This document shows, one piece after another, positions 47,470 through 57,030 of a DNA stretch of 64,000 nucleotides. A model generated the notes under the pieces. That model was not told the origin of the DNA. It ran no database searches and saw only the letters and a program-made list of their open reading frames with translations. The position numbers and the translations under genes were made by a program. The stretch's first letter is position 1. Each line of letters starts with the position of its first letter. Source of the stretch: CAVZRC01 sp963777695 (GTDB lineage: Bacteria > Planctomycetota > Planctomycetia > Isosphaerales > Isosphaeraceae); contig CAVZRC010000003.1 of NCBI GenBank assembly GCA_963777695.1, positions 4,464,001 through 4,528,000 on the forward strand. The letters are read 5' to 3'.

Positions 47470-49287
47470 CTATTCCTTCCCCGCGCCGAGCTGAGTGACT
47501 TCGTCGTCGCCCGGCAGACCGAACGAGTAGAGGGCCCCCGTGGATTTCTTCGGGAAGTACGCCTCGAAGTCGGAGGGGGTGAACAGGGTGTTCCCCGTGC
47601 CGACGTAGACGCGCCGCGCGAGACCGAGGGCCCCGACCAGACCGGTCCGAGGTCGAACTCCTTGAGGACCGAGCCCGTTGCAGCGTCGAGCGCGACCAGC
47701 TTGCCACTGGCCACGGTCGTGAAGTAGACGACGCCGTTGGCGACCGCGATCCCCGAGGCGATCGGGTCGCCTACCTCGGTATAAACCGTCTTGGGCGGCG
47801 GTCCTCCGAGTGAGGCGACTTTGGGCCGCTCGTGACGCCAGCGCTCGGTCTTCGTGTCGAGGCTGATGGCCGCCACGCGACCGCCCGTCGGCGGGACGCC
47901 GCTGTCGGCCGGCTTCTCCTGCGAACCTAGTCGAATCGCGTCGATGCCGTTGGTGAAGATAGTGGTCCCGTCGGTCGCGCAGCCCGTCTGGAGGCCGCCG
48001 ATGCAACTCGGCAGGGCGAGCATCCGAGGGTCCGGAGTCGGCGAGAGCGGATACGTCGGCGGGCCGGTATAGAGCGGGGTGTGGTCGAGCACCTTCCCAT
48101 CCGAGGCCCGCAGTACATAGAAGCCGCCGTCCTTGCAGCCGGCACCAACGACCCGCGTCGTCTTGCCGTTGACGGGGATCGTGTAGACCTTCGGCGTATC
48201 GCCGATCGACTGGTCCTTATGCCGCCCTTCTTTCGGGTCGTAGGACCGCATGGAATTGGTCCAGACGTCGCCCGGTTTGAGCTGGGTGACCCACTTCTTG
48301 GAGCCGTCGCGCACGTCCACCGCGATGATCGCGCACGACTCCGGGGTGTACGGCCGTGGGTCCTCCGCGGTCGGCCGACGGGGCGCCGTATTCACATCCG
48401 TGCCGAAATAGATCGTGTGGGACTCCGCGTTGTAGGATGGAGTACTCCAGACCGAGCTCGTCCCCGGGCCGTAGTAGAATTTATGGTCGCCGAAGCTGTC
48501 CGTGATCGTGATCGGTGGGCTCAAGGGCTCGGGCTTGGGGCCCACGTCGAACTTCCACAAGATCCGGCCGGTCTTCGGATCCAGGGCCATGACGAACCCC
48601 CTGCCTGTCGAGCCGCGATAGAACGGGCTGCCGGCCACGAGCTGTTCGAGCGTACCGCCGGCCACGATCAGCTTGCCCTCGGCGACGATCGGCGATGCCA
48701 TGAAGACGTTGATCGGATGGGCGCCGGGAAAGTCCTTTGCACGTGCGTTGAGCTTCCATCGCTCGGCCCCGGTCGCCCGATCGAGCGCATAGAACCAGCC
48801 GCCGACGTCGCCGAAGAAGACCGTGTCCTCGGTGACGAGCGCCGAGGCCATGATGCCCTCGGGAGACGCCTGGAAGCGGAGGTTGCGGCTCTTCGCATCG
48901 GGCTTGCCGAGCTCGGATGCGTCCTGTCCGCCCCCGCGAGCCCCCGCCCTGCGACGGTATGACCAGCGCACTTTCCCGTCGGGCGAAAGCTTGTAAAAGG
49001 TGGGATCCGTGGCCGTGCCGAAATAGACGTAGCCGTCCACGACGATGGGCGTAGCATGGATGACGCCGATCTCCTGGCCCGAGCCCCTTGCCGGGAAACG
49101 CCACTTCTCCTCGAGGCGGCCGGCACTGTCGCGGCCGATCGCCGTCTCTCCGGGGTTGTGACGCGTGCCGATCACGTCGTGGTTGTACATCGGCCAGTCC
49201 TTCGGATCGGCCTGCGCGGGCCACCGATGCCGGAAGGGCGACGGAAAAGACGAGCGCCCACGTCACATGACGAATCGACACGGCCAT
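47470..49287 (-). pseudogene. Secreted PQQ-like beta-propeller protein, two frameshifts
   Basis: ATG 49287 with AGGGAG upstream opens a signal peptide (VTWALVFSVALPASVARA). After a slip near 49215 the mature N-terminus reads AQADPKDWPMYNHDVIGTR, typical of PQQ-propeller proteins. Blades repeat motifs such as VYFGTATDPTFYKLSPDGK, VFFGDVGGWFYALDRATG and KLVALDAATGSVL. Near 47635 the frame slips again, and the last blade (RVYVGTGNTLFT, ALYSFGLPGDDE) ends at 47470. About 600 residues are intended. Such proteins are either PQQ-dependent alcohol or glucose dehydrogenases or non-enzymatic BamB-like scaffolds. Without a clear cytochrome or catalytic Asp assignment I leave it open. Confidence 0.8.
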
Positions 49288-49410
49288 GCGGAACTCCCTG
49301 CTCGAATGGTGATAATGCAACAGGGTGTAGATTCGCCGGCGATCGGCGAATATTGCCCGGATTGCTTCGGGCCGTCCGGGCGATCTCGGGGTTGTGTTCC
49401 TCGGCCGCGC

Positions 49411-49785
49411 TCAGAACCAGAAGCTGAACGTCTCGTTCTCGCCGTCGAACAAGAGTGTGCCCTTCTTCAAGATGTCGCGGCCGATGAGGACGGCCACGGT
49501 GAGGGTCGCGGGCGCGATCTTCACGACCTGCACCTCGAATGCGGGATCGCGGGTCCCAAGGGTGAGTTTCACATCGTAGAGATTCCGCTTCGAAATCCAC
49601 TTGGCCGGGCACGCTCGTCCAGACCTCACCGTTTGGGATCGGCTTGAGATAATCCAGAATCATCGGGTGAACCGCGGTAAGAGAGGCGCCGATGTCAATC
49701 AACGATGTCGTCGCGAAGGGTGGTGGGACAGGCCGACCCGCCGCGCAAAGAAGGCTTCTCCCTCCACGCCTAACCCGATCGTCAC
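49411..49785 (-). pseudogene. Retropepsin-like aspartic protease (clan AA), two frameshifts
   Basis: A small protein of about 125 residues must be read across three frames. The parts are TIGLGVEGEAFFARR (possible GTG start 49785), SLIDIGASLTAVHPMIL (active-site region, with DIG in place of the usual DTG), and VKLTLGTRDPAFEVQVV ending LIGRDILKKGTLLFDGENETF, the normal retropepsin flap and C-terminal strand. Slips fall near 49720 and 49600. Bacterial single-domain retropepsins act as dimers and are often near membranes, but no target is known. It lies between the PQQ-propeller gene and the Hsp70 cluster on the same strand. Confidence 0.6.
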
Positions 49786-49836
49786 AGCGATGATCGCACC
49801 GTCTCCTGGACACGGCCAGAGCCCCCCGAGCGCCTC

Positions 49837-50587
49837 TCAAGAGTCCTTGGTGCGGACGCGGTCGAGGAAGCCGAGATCCTCGATGACCTGTCCGATCACC
49901 GATTCGAACTTCGCGGAGACGGTGTCGCGGAGCTCGCTCATCTTGTTCTGGATCTCGGTCGCGAGGTCGGATGTGGCCTTGGTGCGACTCTCGAAGAGCT
50001 TGAGCTTGATCCGTTCCTCGGAGATCAATCCTTGCAGGACCTTCAGGTCGGCCCGCATAGGCAGGCTGCCCCAGGGGTGCCGCCTTGACTTTCTTCGACA
50101 CGAAATCGCTGGCCTGGTTGGTCAACTTCTCCGGGAGCTTGAACCCGGAGTACTTGACCAGGATCCCGGCGAGCAGCGCGATCGTGGCGGTCAGGAAGTC
50201 GGCCAGGAACCAGGCCGCGTGCAGGTGGGCCTGGATCAGCAGGATGATCCCCGAGACGACCACCGCCAGCGCGCCGCCGACCCCCCTGGCGATGTCCTGG
50301 GCGATGGAATCGGCCGTGTTGCGGACCGGCTCTCCCTCGCCCATGGACAGGACGAATCGTGCCGGGACGAACTGGTCAACCTCGCGCTCGATGTGGTGCT
50401 CGAGCAGCCATCGCCGCAGGTGATCGCGGAGCGTCTTCAGCAGCGTGTCGAGGAGGGCCTGGGTGTGTCGCTCGACAACTTGACGCACGTCGATTGCCTT
50501 GCAGACCTCATCGACGAGCATCTCGACCTCGTCGAGCGAGCCCCCTTCGAGGCGCCACTTCAGGAAGATGCCCTGGACGTCATCCAT
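49837..50587 (-). CDS. Membrane/coiled-coil protein coupled to the Hsp70-like gene, one frameshift
   Basis: ATG 50587 overlaps the Hsp70 stop as TGATG, so translation should be coupled. The first 110 residues are helical and charged. Two hydrophobic segments follow (GVGGALAVVVSGIILLIQAHL; FLADFLTATIALLAGILV). Near 50070 the frame slips and continues as a C-terminal coiled coil (MRADLKVLQGLISEERIKL, ATEIQNKMSELRDTVSAKF) ending RVRTKDS at 49837, for about 250 residues in all. The family is unknown to me. Its position suggests it tethers or serves the Hsp70-type ATPase at the membrane. Confidence 0.65.
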
Positions 50588-51942
50588 CAGCGGGTCGACC
50601 ACGTCTGCGCGACGGCGCGGGCGAACTCGCCGATCGCCTTGTCGACGGCGGCGTCGAAGTCCTTGCGACGGTGGACAGACTCGCCGCGGAGGGCGGCGCA
50701 GGCGATCTCGTAGCGCCGGCTCAGGACGTTGTAGATGGCCAGGCCCGAGCCGATGGTCAGCTCGGGGCTAGCCGAGCGGATGATCTGCTTCGGGTCAACC
50801 TGGAAGACCTCGGCGGCGAGGTCCTTCATGAAGGGCCACTCGCAGCTACCGCCGGTCAGCAGGACGCGCGCGAATGTGTCGGGGGCCTGGCCGCCGTGGC
50901 TATGGACCAGGGTCCGGCGGATCCAGTCGAACAGGTTGACAGGCCCGCTGTCGCCGAGCCGCGATAGGTCGTTGCCCAGGCTGTGGAAGTAGTCGCGGGC
51001 GACCGCACTGGGCCGGTAGCTCCGGGCTCGCCGCTGGAACTCGTCGACCGACGCGTCGCGGAACTGCCAGTGGCTGTCGCCGATCAAGAGCCGCTTCTTG
51101 AAGTCGTTCGTCGGACCCATCTTGGCCCATCGCTGCGAGAACTCTTCCTTCATCTGCCGGCAGGTGAGCTGCCAGACGAACATGACGTCGCCCGGGTCGA
51201 CCTCCTTGCCCGGGTTCTGGTCGAGCAGCCACTGGAAGAAGAGGTCGTCGAAGAGCCGGCCCCCCAGCGTAGGATCGCCCCAAGGGTCGCGGAGCCCATG
51301 CTGGTCCAGCAGTGCGACGTCAAGCGTGCCGCCGCCGAAGTCGACCACGACGACCCCCCGGCGGGCCTCCGCGGCCGAGATGTCGTTGTTGGCCAGGTGA
51401 TAGGCCAGCGCCCCCAGCGGCTCCTCGATGCAGGTGACCGGGCCGAATCCGGCCTGCTCGGCGAGCTGAGACGTGATCCGCCGGTGCTCCGGGCCGATTT
51501 CCGCCGGCACGCCCACGACGACCGGCATCCCCTCATCGCGGCCGATGGCGCGGAGCACCCCCTTCTCTCGGATGGTGAGATACGCCTTGCGCAGGAAGCC
51601 TCGGGCGTCGAGGCGGGCACGCTCCGAGACGACGATGTCGGGCTTGAATCCGGCCGCGAACCGGAAACCTCTCCGCTCGGCCGGGTCGCGGTTGGACCAT
51701 TCCTGGACCGCCTCCGAACCGAAGGTGACGACATCCGTATCCTCCCGCGCCGGCTCCCTCCAGAGTACGCAGGTGTGGACCGATTTCTCATGGCCGTCCA
51801 GGCTGATCAGCTCGGCCGCGAGCGCACCGTCGGTATTGCAGTAGGCGAAATGCGAGTTGCTCGTGCCGAAATCGATCCCGATGTAGCCGTGGGGGACCAA
51901 CTCCTTGAGCCCGGCCGATAACCGCTTTTCCTGCGCAACCAT
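50587..51942 (-). CDS. Hsp70/DnaK-type ATPase without substrate-binding domain
   Basis: 451 residues from ATG 51942 (AGGGG 8 nt upstream). The actin-like fold is clear: phosphate-1 GIDFGTSNS (22-30), the connect segment with VVVGVPAEIG and EEPLGALAYH, phosphate-2 VVDFGGGTLDVALLD (199-213) and the adenosine motif LLTGGSCEWPFM (near 385). The protein ends soon after the ATPase domain, so the DnaK peptide-binding domain and lid are missing. Such ATPase-only Hsp70 relatives probably act through partner proteins. It sits between genes for a membrane protein with a possible GrpE-like tail and a coupled membrane/coiled-coil protein, and a J-domain gene lies upstream. Confidence 0.86.
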   Translation of the reverse strand: MVAQEKRLSAGLKELVPHGYIGIDFGTSNSHFAYCNTDGALAAELISLDGHEKSVHTCVLWREPAREDTDVVTFGSEAVQEWSNRDPAERRGFRFAAGFKPDIVVSERARLDARGFLRKAYLTIREKGVLRAIGRDEGMPVVVGVPAEIGPEHRRITSQLAEQAGFGPVTCIEEPLGALAYHLANNDISAAEARRGVVVVDFGGGTLDVALLDQHGLRDPWGDPTLGGRLFDDLFFQWLLDQNPGKEVDPGDVMFVWQLTCRQMKEEFSQRWAKMGPTNDFKKRLLIGDSHWQFRDASVDEFQRRARSYRPSAVARDYFHSLGNDLSRLGDSGPVNLFDWIRRTLVHSHGGQAPDTFARVLLTGGSCEWPFMKDLAAEVFQVDPKQIIRSASPELTIGSGLAIYNVLSRRYEIACAALRGESVHRRKDFDAAVDKAIGEFARAVAQTWSTR

Positions 51943-51953
51943 CGTGATACCCC

Positions 51954-52087
51954 TAGAGCGTGTTATGAACTGTTGGCCTGGATTTCTCGACATTCCTGGC
52001 TGTAGCCGGGGTCTGTGACCCCGGGATCGCCCTCTCCGGCCTCGCAGAGGCCGGCTACAGAGCACGGGGAGTTCATAACACGCTCTA
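51954..52087. mobile_element. MITE-like element, 130 bp plus TA target duplication
   Basis: Perfect 16-bp terminal inverted repeats GAGCGTGTTATGAACT (51956-51971, complement 52070-52085) are flanked by TA on both sides. There is no coding capacity. The interior folds into two hairpins (CCGGGGTC-TGT-GACCCCGG at 52007-52025; CCGGCCTC-GCA-GAGGCCGG at 52036-52054) enclosed by CTGTAGCCGG/CCGGCTACAG. TA duplication and GAGCG-type ends suggest mobilisation by an IS5- or IS630-like transposase, by inference. It lies between the stop of the 52085-53212 gene and the Hsp70 start. Confidence 0.75.
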
Positions 52088-53212
52088 GACGCGGACCCGA
52101 CGGATCACGCCCTGCTGGACCGCGACGCCGCCCCGCACGGTCGCCGCCTTGAGCGTCTCCACCGGCTGGCCGACGTCGATCATGCCGAACTTGGAGAAGA
52201 GCGACGCCATCGTCAGATCATAAGGTGTCCCGCGCTCGACCGATCTCCACTCGTAGCCCTCCTCCTGGATCCGCTGGAGCATCGCCTCGGCGGCGTCGGC
52301 GAGGTCCTCGGGTGCCGAGGACCGATCGGCCAGGATCGCGCGGAGCGTACCCAGGGCGTCGCAGACCGAGCCGGAGAGCACCGGCGAGATCTCGGCGCCG
52401 GCGCCGTCCAGGTCGAGGCGGTCCGGGTGCGCCCAGCACCAGGCCAGCACGAGGTCGGCGTCGTGGGCGAGCATCTCGCGTATCCGGTCGTCCAGCATGG
52501 CGAGCACCTCGGCCCGCGCCGGAAGCACGACCCGGGGCCTCACCGTCCCCAGCAGCAACCAGGACGCCATCGTATACCCGCCGGCGCGGAGCCAGCCGAG
52601 CGGCCGGCCGCGCAGGCCGCGCCAGAAGCCCAGGGGCACCGCGATGAATCCCACCCACTTCAGCCCGGTCTCCAGTCCGCTCGCAACATCCGGCCGCGAT
52701 GCCAGGAAGCCGACCAGCGCGACGAGTCCTGCGGCGCCCAGGACCCCGCCCGCGAACGCCCCGAACACGCGGCCGTCGACCGGCGACATCAGGAGCGACA
52801 CCACGACCGACCCGAGCGCGGCGCCCACGGCCGCGGGCATGATCCAGGCCATGTTCTTCACCGTGGCCACCGGGACCGGGAGACTCGGCCGGAATGGCGT
52901 CAGACCATCCAGGGCCCCCGCGATCTCATTCACGGCCCGATTTTCCCGCGCCTCACCCCCGGTCCAGAAGCCCTTCTCGCGGAGCCAACCCACGCAAGCC
53001 GGCATCACCGAATCCCGGACGCGGCGACGTCGGGTCTCGACAACCGCCGTGATGATGCGCTCGACCTGTGTCGGATCGACGACGTCGACCCGCTCCGGGA
53101 GCACGGCCTCGACCCCGAGTCGGACCTGCTCTTGCTCCGCTCGTGCCAGCCCCTCGGAGAAATAGGCGCGCCATCGAGGCGTCACGTCTTCGAGCCTGTC
53201 GAACTTCGTCAT
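52085..53212 (-). CDS. Membrane protein with possible GrpE-like C-terminal segment
   Basis: 375 residues. The N-terminal 110 residues are helical and charged. Three hydrophobic helices follow at about 121-142 (MAWIMPAAVGAALGSVVVSLL), 149-171 and 184-199. The C-terminal cytoplasmic part holds a helix pair and then ERGTPYDLTMASLFSKFG and GGVAVQQGVIRRVRV. Those spaced motifs recall the GxPFDP and final strand of GrpE nucleotide-exchange factors, but the match is weak. The stop TAG lies within the boundary of the MITE-like element. Position next to an Hsp70-type ATPase supports a co-factor role. Otherwise unknown. Confidence 0.6.
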   Translation of the reverse strand: MTKFDRLEDVTPRWRAYFSEGLARAEQEQVRLGVEAVLPERVDVVDPTQVERIITAVVETRRRRVRDSVMPACVGWLREKGFWTGGEARENRAVNEIAGALDGLTPFRPSLPVPVATVKNMAWIMPAAVGAALGSVVVSLLMSPVDGRVFGAFAGGVLGAAGLVALVGFLASRPDVASGLETGLKWVGFIAVPLGFWRGLRGRPLGWLRAGGYTMASWLLLGTVRPRVVLPARAEVLAMLDDRIREMLAHDADLVLAWCWAHPDRLDLDGAGAEISPVLSGSVCDALGTLRAILADRSSAPEDLADAAEAMLQRIQEEGYEWRSVERGTPYDLTMASLFSKFGMIDVGQPVETLKAATVRGGVAVQQGVIRRVRV

Positions 53213-53478
53213 CGGACTTTACGATCCACGGACCTCGAGGTAATCGACCCACTGCATCAATCTATCTCGAACCCCGAAAAAAGCACAGCTTGGTTGCGGC
53301 ATCGACAGCGGGAACTCCGGCGATCGGCGAACCGGCCGCGCAGTCCTCGGAGGATCCCGGATCGGCGATAGGGAGTCGGGATTCGCTCCGGACGAAAGGG
53401 CCGGTGGCGCCTCGTTGCATCCATCCGACGATCGGCCGGCTGGTCGTTGTCTCATGGCACGATCGATGGCATCCCGGC

Positions 53479-54453
53479 TCAGATCTCGATCGGTCCAAGG
53501 CGGATCTGGATGAGGATATCTTCGTCGTCGTCATCGGTGGATCCGACATCGTCCAGGTGGAGGACCCAGGTGGCATCACCGGTCCTTTCGATGATCGATC
53601 CGCCTCCGCCGAGGCTGTTGTCGCGATCCCAGAAGCTCTCGCTCGTCTGATCGCTGGATGCGGTATCCGAAAACACCCATACGTTGTTCTTCTTGAGGTA
53701 GACCCGTAGTCTCGAACCCTTCGTGACAGGCCCGACCAGGACTTCACCCGCGGGATTCGGACGGCCGGGCAAGCCGGTGAAGATCGGCAGGAAATCCCCC
53801 TGCGACGCGATGATGCCGAGCTCGGTCGAATCGCCGCGTTCCCCCCGAACCGGGGCCATGTACAACGCCGCATTGTAGGGAATTATGAAGAAATCTTGAT
53901 GGAAATTCGGCGGCTTCTGCCAACGCCGCTCCTCCGCCGAGCGGGTCGCGAGTCGAACCGGACGTGCGATCGCATTCTCCTCATCGGGGCCGTCCGTCGG
54001 AGCGGCCGGGACGTTGTCGAGGGGGACCGGTTCGCTCCTCCAGGCGATCAAGAACGCCGTCACATTCACCATGATCAGCCCGAGGACGATCGCCAGCCCG
54101 ATCCTTCGTGCCCGCGGCGATTTCCACGGGGACCGTCTGCTGTCGGCCTGCACCGCGACTTTTCTGAACCAGGTTTCGTAGTTGCCCCCCGGAGTCTCGA
54201 CGCCCGTCAACGTCCGACGGCGGTCGACATACGGGTCCCGCTCGCGATTAGAGAGGCTCGGGCCTTGCTCGTGGTCCAATTCGGCGAGGATCTGCTCATA
54301 GGCCGTACGGAGGCGGATGAAGGATAGTTCCTCTCCCCCGTGATCGGGGTGTACGTGCTGTACCCTGACCCGGAAGGCCTCCTTCACCGCCTCGCGATTG
54401 CTGCCCTTCGCCACGCCCAGAGTCAGGTAGGGATCCATGACGCGACCGCTCAT
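53479..54453 (-). CDS. Membrane-anchored J-domain (DnaJ-like) protein
   Basis: 324 residues from ATG 54453; ATG 54438 is an alternative, since the GGAGG touches the first start. Residues 6-65 are a J domain (DPYLTLGVAKGSNREAVKE, HPD tripeptide at 35-37, FIRLRTAYEQIL). A linker leads to one transmembrane helix (118-138, IGLAIVLGLIMVNVTAFLIAW), so the J domain is cytoplasmic and about 185 residues are outside. The external part contains beta-rich motifs (ALYMAPVRGE, LRVYLKKNNVWVFSD) and an acidic DDDDED stretch. J domains stimulate Hsp70 ATPases, and the Hsp70-type gene lies 2 kb downstream on the same strand. Confidence 0.83.
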   Translation of the reverse strand: MSGRVMDPYLTLGVAKGSNREAVKEAFRVRVQHVHPDHGGEELSFIRLRTAYEQILAELDHEQGPSLSNRERDPYVDRRRTLTGVETPGGNYETWFRKVAVQADSRRSPWKSPRARRIGLAIVLGLIMVNVTAFLIAWRSEPVPLDNVPAAPTDGPDEENAIARPVRLATRSAEERRWQKPPNFHQDFFIIPYNAALYMAPVRGERGDSTELGIIASQGDFLPIFTGLPGRPNPAGEVLVGPVTKGSRLRVYLKKNNVWVFSDTASSDQTSESFWDRDNSLGGGGSIIERTGDATWVLHLDDVGSTDDDDEDILIQIRLGPIEI

Positions 54454-54888
54454 CCTCCACGAGGAGCCTGTCCGAGCATCCGCTCCGAGGGAGGAGAATG
54501 CTTGTAATCAACGAGTCTTAGCAAATCAGGTGCAGTTGAGGCAGATCCCATGCAGGCCAGGACTTACGTCGTCCGACCAGGGACGATCGGACTAGTCCCT
54601 GGATTGGTTGAGGATATCGATGGCACGGGATCGGGACACGCGAGCGGGACGGTCTCTGGGAAAGAGGTCATTGCGTAGCAGTTCCGTATGCTACTGATTA
54701 TTGTGTCCACAAGGGTCGACGGCAAGAGGGCCTGCGCAGGCTGCCTTGGCGGTTGATACGATTTTCGAGCGACGGCCGCCAGTCCGTGCGGTCGCGATCG
54801 AACAGACCCAGTCGAGCACCCGCTGACGCATGATTGGATGCATTGCTCCTTTTTCCTGCCGATCGAAACATCGGAGACGAACGATATC
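54454..54888. other. 435-bp divergent intergenic region
   Basis: It separates the J-domain gene (minus) from peptide deformylase (plus). It contains one hairpin, CCAGGGAC/GTCCCTGG (54577-54602, 10-nt loop). No gene or clear promoter hexamers are supported. Confidence 0.45.
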
Positions 54889-55443
54889 ATGGCTCTCATC
54901 AGGCAGGTCGTCCAGCTCGGTCATCCGATACTTCGGGCCGCCACGACCAGGATTGAGCTGCCCGCTTCGCGCACGATCCGGGCGCTGGTCGACGATATGC
55001 TCGAGACGCTCCGCGACGCCAACGGCGTGGGGATCGCCGCGCCGCAGGTCTATGATTCGTCGGCCCTGTTCATCGTCGCCTCGCGGCCGAACCCGCGATA
55101 TCCGGACGCCCCGCTCATGGAGCCCGAGGTCGTGATCAACCCCGAGATCGTCTACCGCTCCGACGATATGGTGAAGGGCTGGGAGGGTTGTCTCAGCATA
55201 CCGGGCATCCGCGGGGACGTCCCCAGGCACCATCTCATCCGCGTGCGATACCAGGACCTCGAGGGCCGCGTCATCGAAAACGAATTCCGCGATTTCGTCG
55301 CGCGCATCTTCCAGCACGAGGACGACCACCTCCGCGGGATCGTCTTCCTGGACCGGCTCGAAAGCACCCGGGACATCATCACCGAGAAGGAATATCAGAA
55401 AATACTTGCGCAAACGGATGAACCCGGCAACGCGGGCCGTTGA
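54889..55443 (+). CDS. def: Peptide deformylase
   Basis: About 184 residues from ATG 54889 (MALIRQVVQLGHPILR). All three family motifs are present: GVGIAAPQV (46-54), EGCLSIPG with the metal-binding cysteine (about 101), and QHEDDHLRG (about 142-150), the HExxDH zinc/iron site. It removes the formyl group from new N-terminal methionines as the chain leaves the ribosome, using Fe2+ or Zn2+. No fmt gene is adjacent, so it is not in the common def-fmt operon. Weakly spaced GGAG upstream; the longer frame from 54838 is less likely. Confidence 0.95.
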   Translation: MALIRQVVQLGHPILRAATTRIELPASRTIRALVDDMLETLRDANGVGIAAPQVYDSSALFIVASRPNPRYPDAPLMEPEVVINPEIVYRSDDMVKGWEGCLSIPGIRGDVPRHHLIRVRYQDLEGRVIENEFRDFVARIFQHEDDHLRGIVFLDRLESTRDIITEKEYQKILAQTDEPGNAGR

Positions 55444-55693
55444 TGGATGGAGCAAGACGATGAACCTCGCTCGATCGGCTCGTTGTTGAAGTCCAGGACC
55501 CTGATCGGACTTACCGTTCAAGCTGCGAACAAACCTCAAATTGGGGCATTCCTCCCAGGCCCGGGATATCGGCCTATGATCCCGGTTGTCGAGGTATCCG
55601 TCAGCAGGATTTGACATCGGTCGTACACATCCCTACGATGGTGACAAGTGACGAATTTTGTTTTTTGTCACCTCGTCTCGAGCGGAGATGAAG

Positions 55694-56699
<1,006 letters not shown>

Positions 56700-57030
56700 A
56701 CCCACTGTGCCGGGTTCGCGACGGCTTTGCGGCCGGGCGTTCCCTACTCTGTGCGACGACCCGGTTCCACAACCCGGCAGACGCGGCCGAATGGTCGGAT
56801 CCCGCGATCGACAGGATCCGCGACGATGTCTGACAACTCCTGATGGACGGGCTGAAAAACCGGTCGCTGTTGGTGGGAACGCCTTGATCCATCCACGGCG
56901 AAATCAAGCATGACCGAGAGGCCGTGAATCGATCGATTTCAGATGACGGATTGCGAATTACGAATGAATCCAAAGCTCGATCTATCAAGGGCTTATGAAT
57001 TCGGAATCCGCGGTCTGCAATCCGATCCTT
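56700..57030. other. 331-bp convergent intergenic region
   Basis: It lies between the ends of the aldo/keto reductase and hybrid kinase genes. I see no gene, hairpin-plus-T terminator or repeat that I can support. Confidence 0.45.

Noticed and set aside
52000..52060. Cloverleaf-like fold resembling a tRNA
   Set aside because: Two perfect hairpins inside an outer stem imitate a cloverleaf, but there is no anticodon loop, T-loop consensus or CCA context. It is the interior of the MITE-like element.
54577..54602. CCAGGGAC/GTCCCTGG hairpin as an operator for peptide deformylase
   Set aside because: It is nearly 290 bp from the def start with no promoter hexamers beside it. I list it only as part of the intergenic description.
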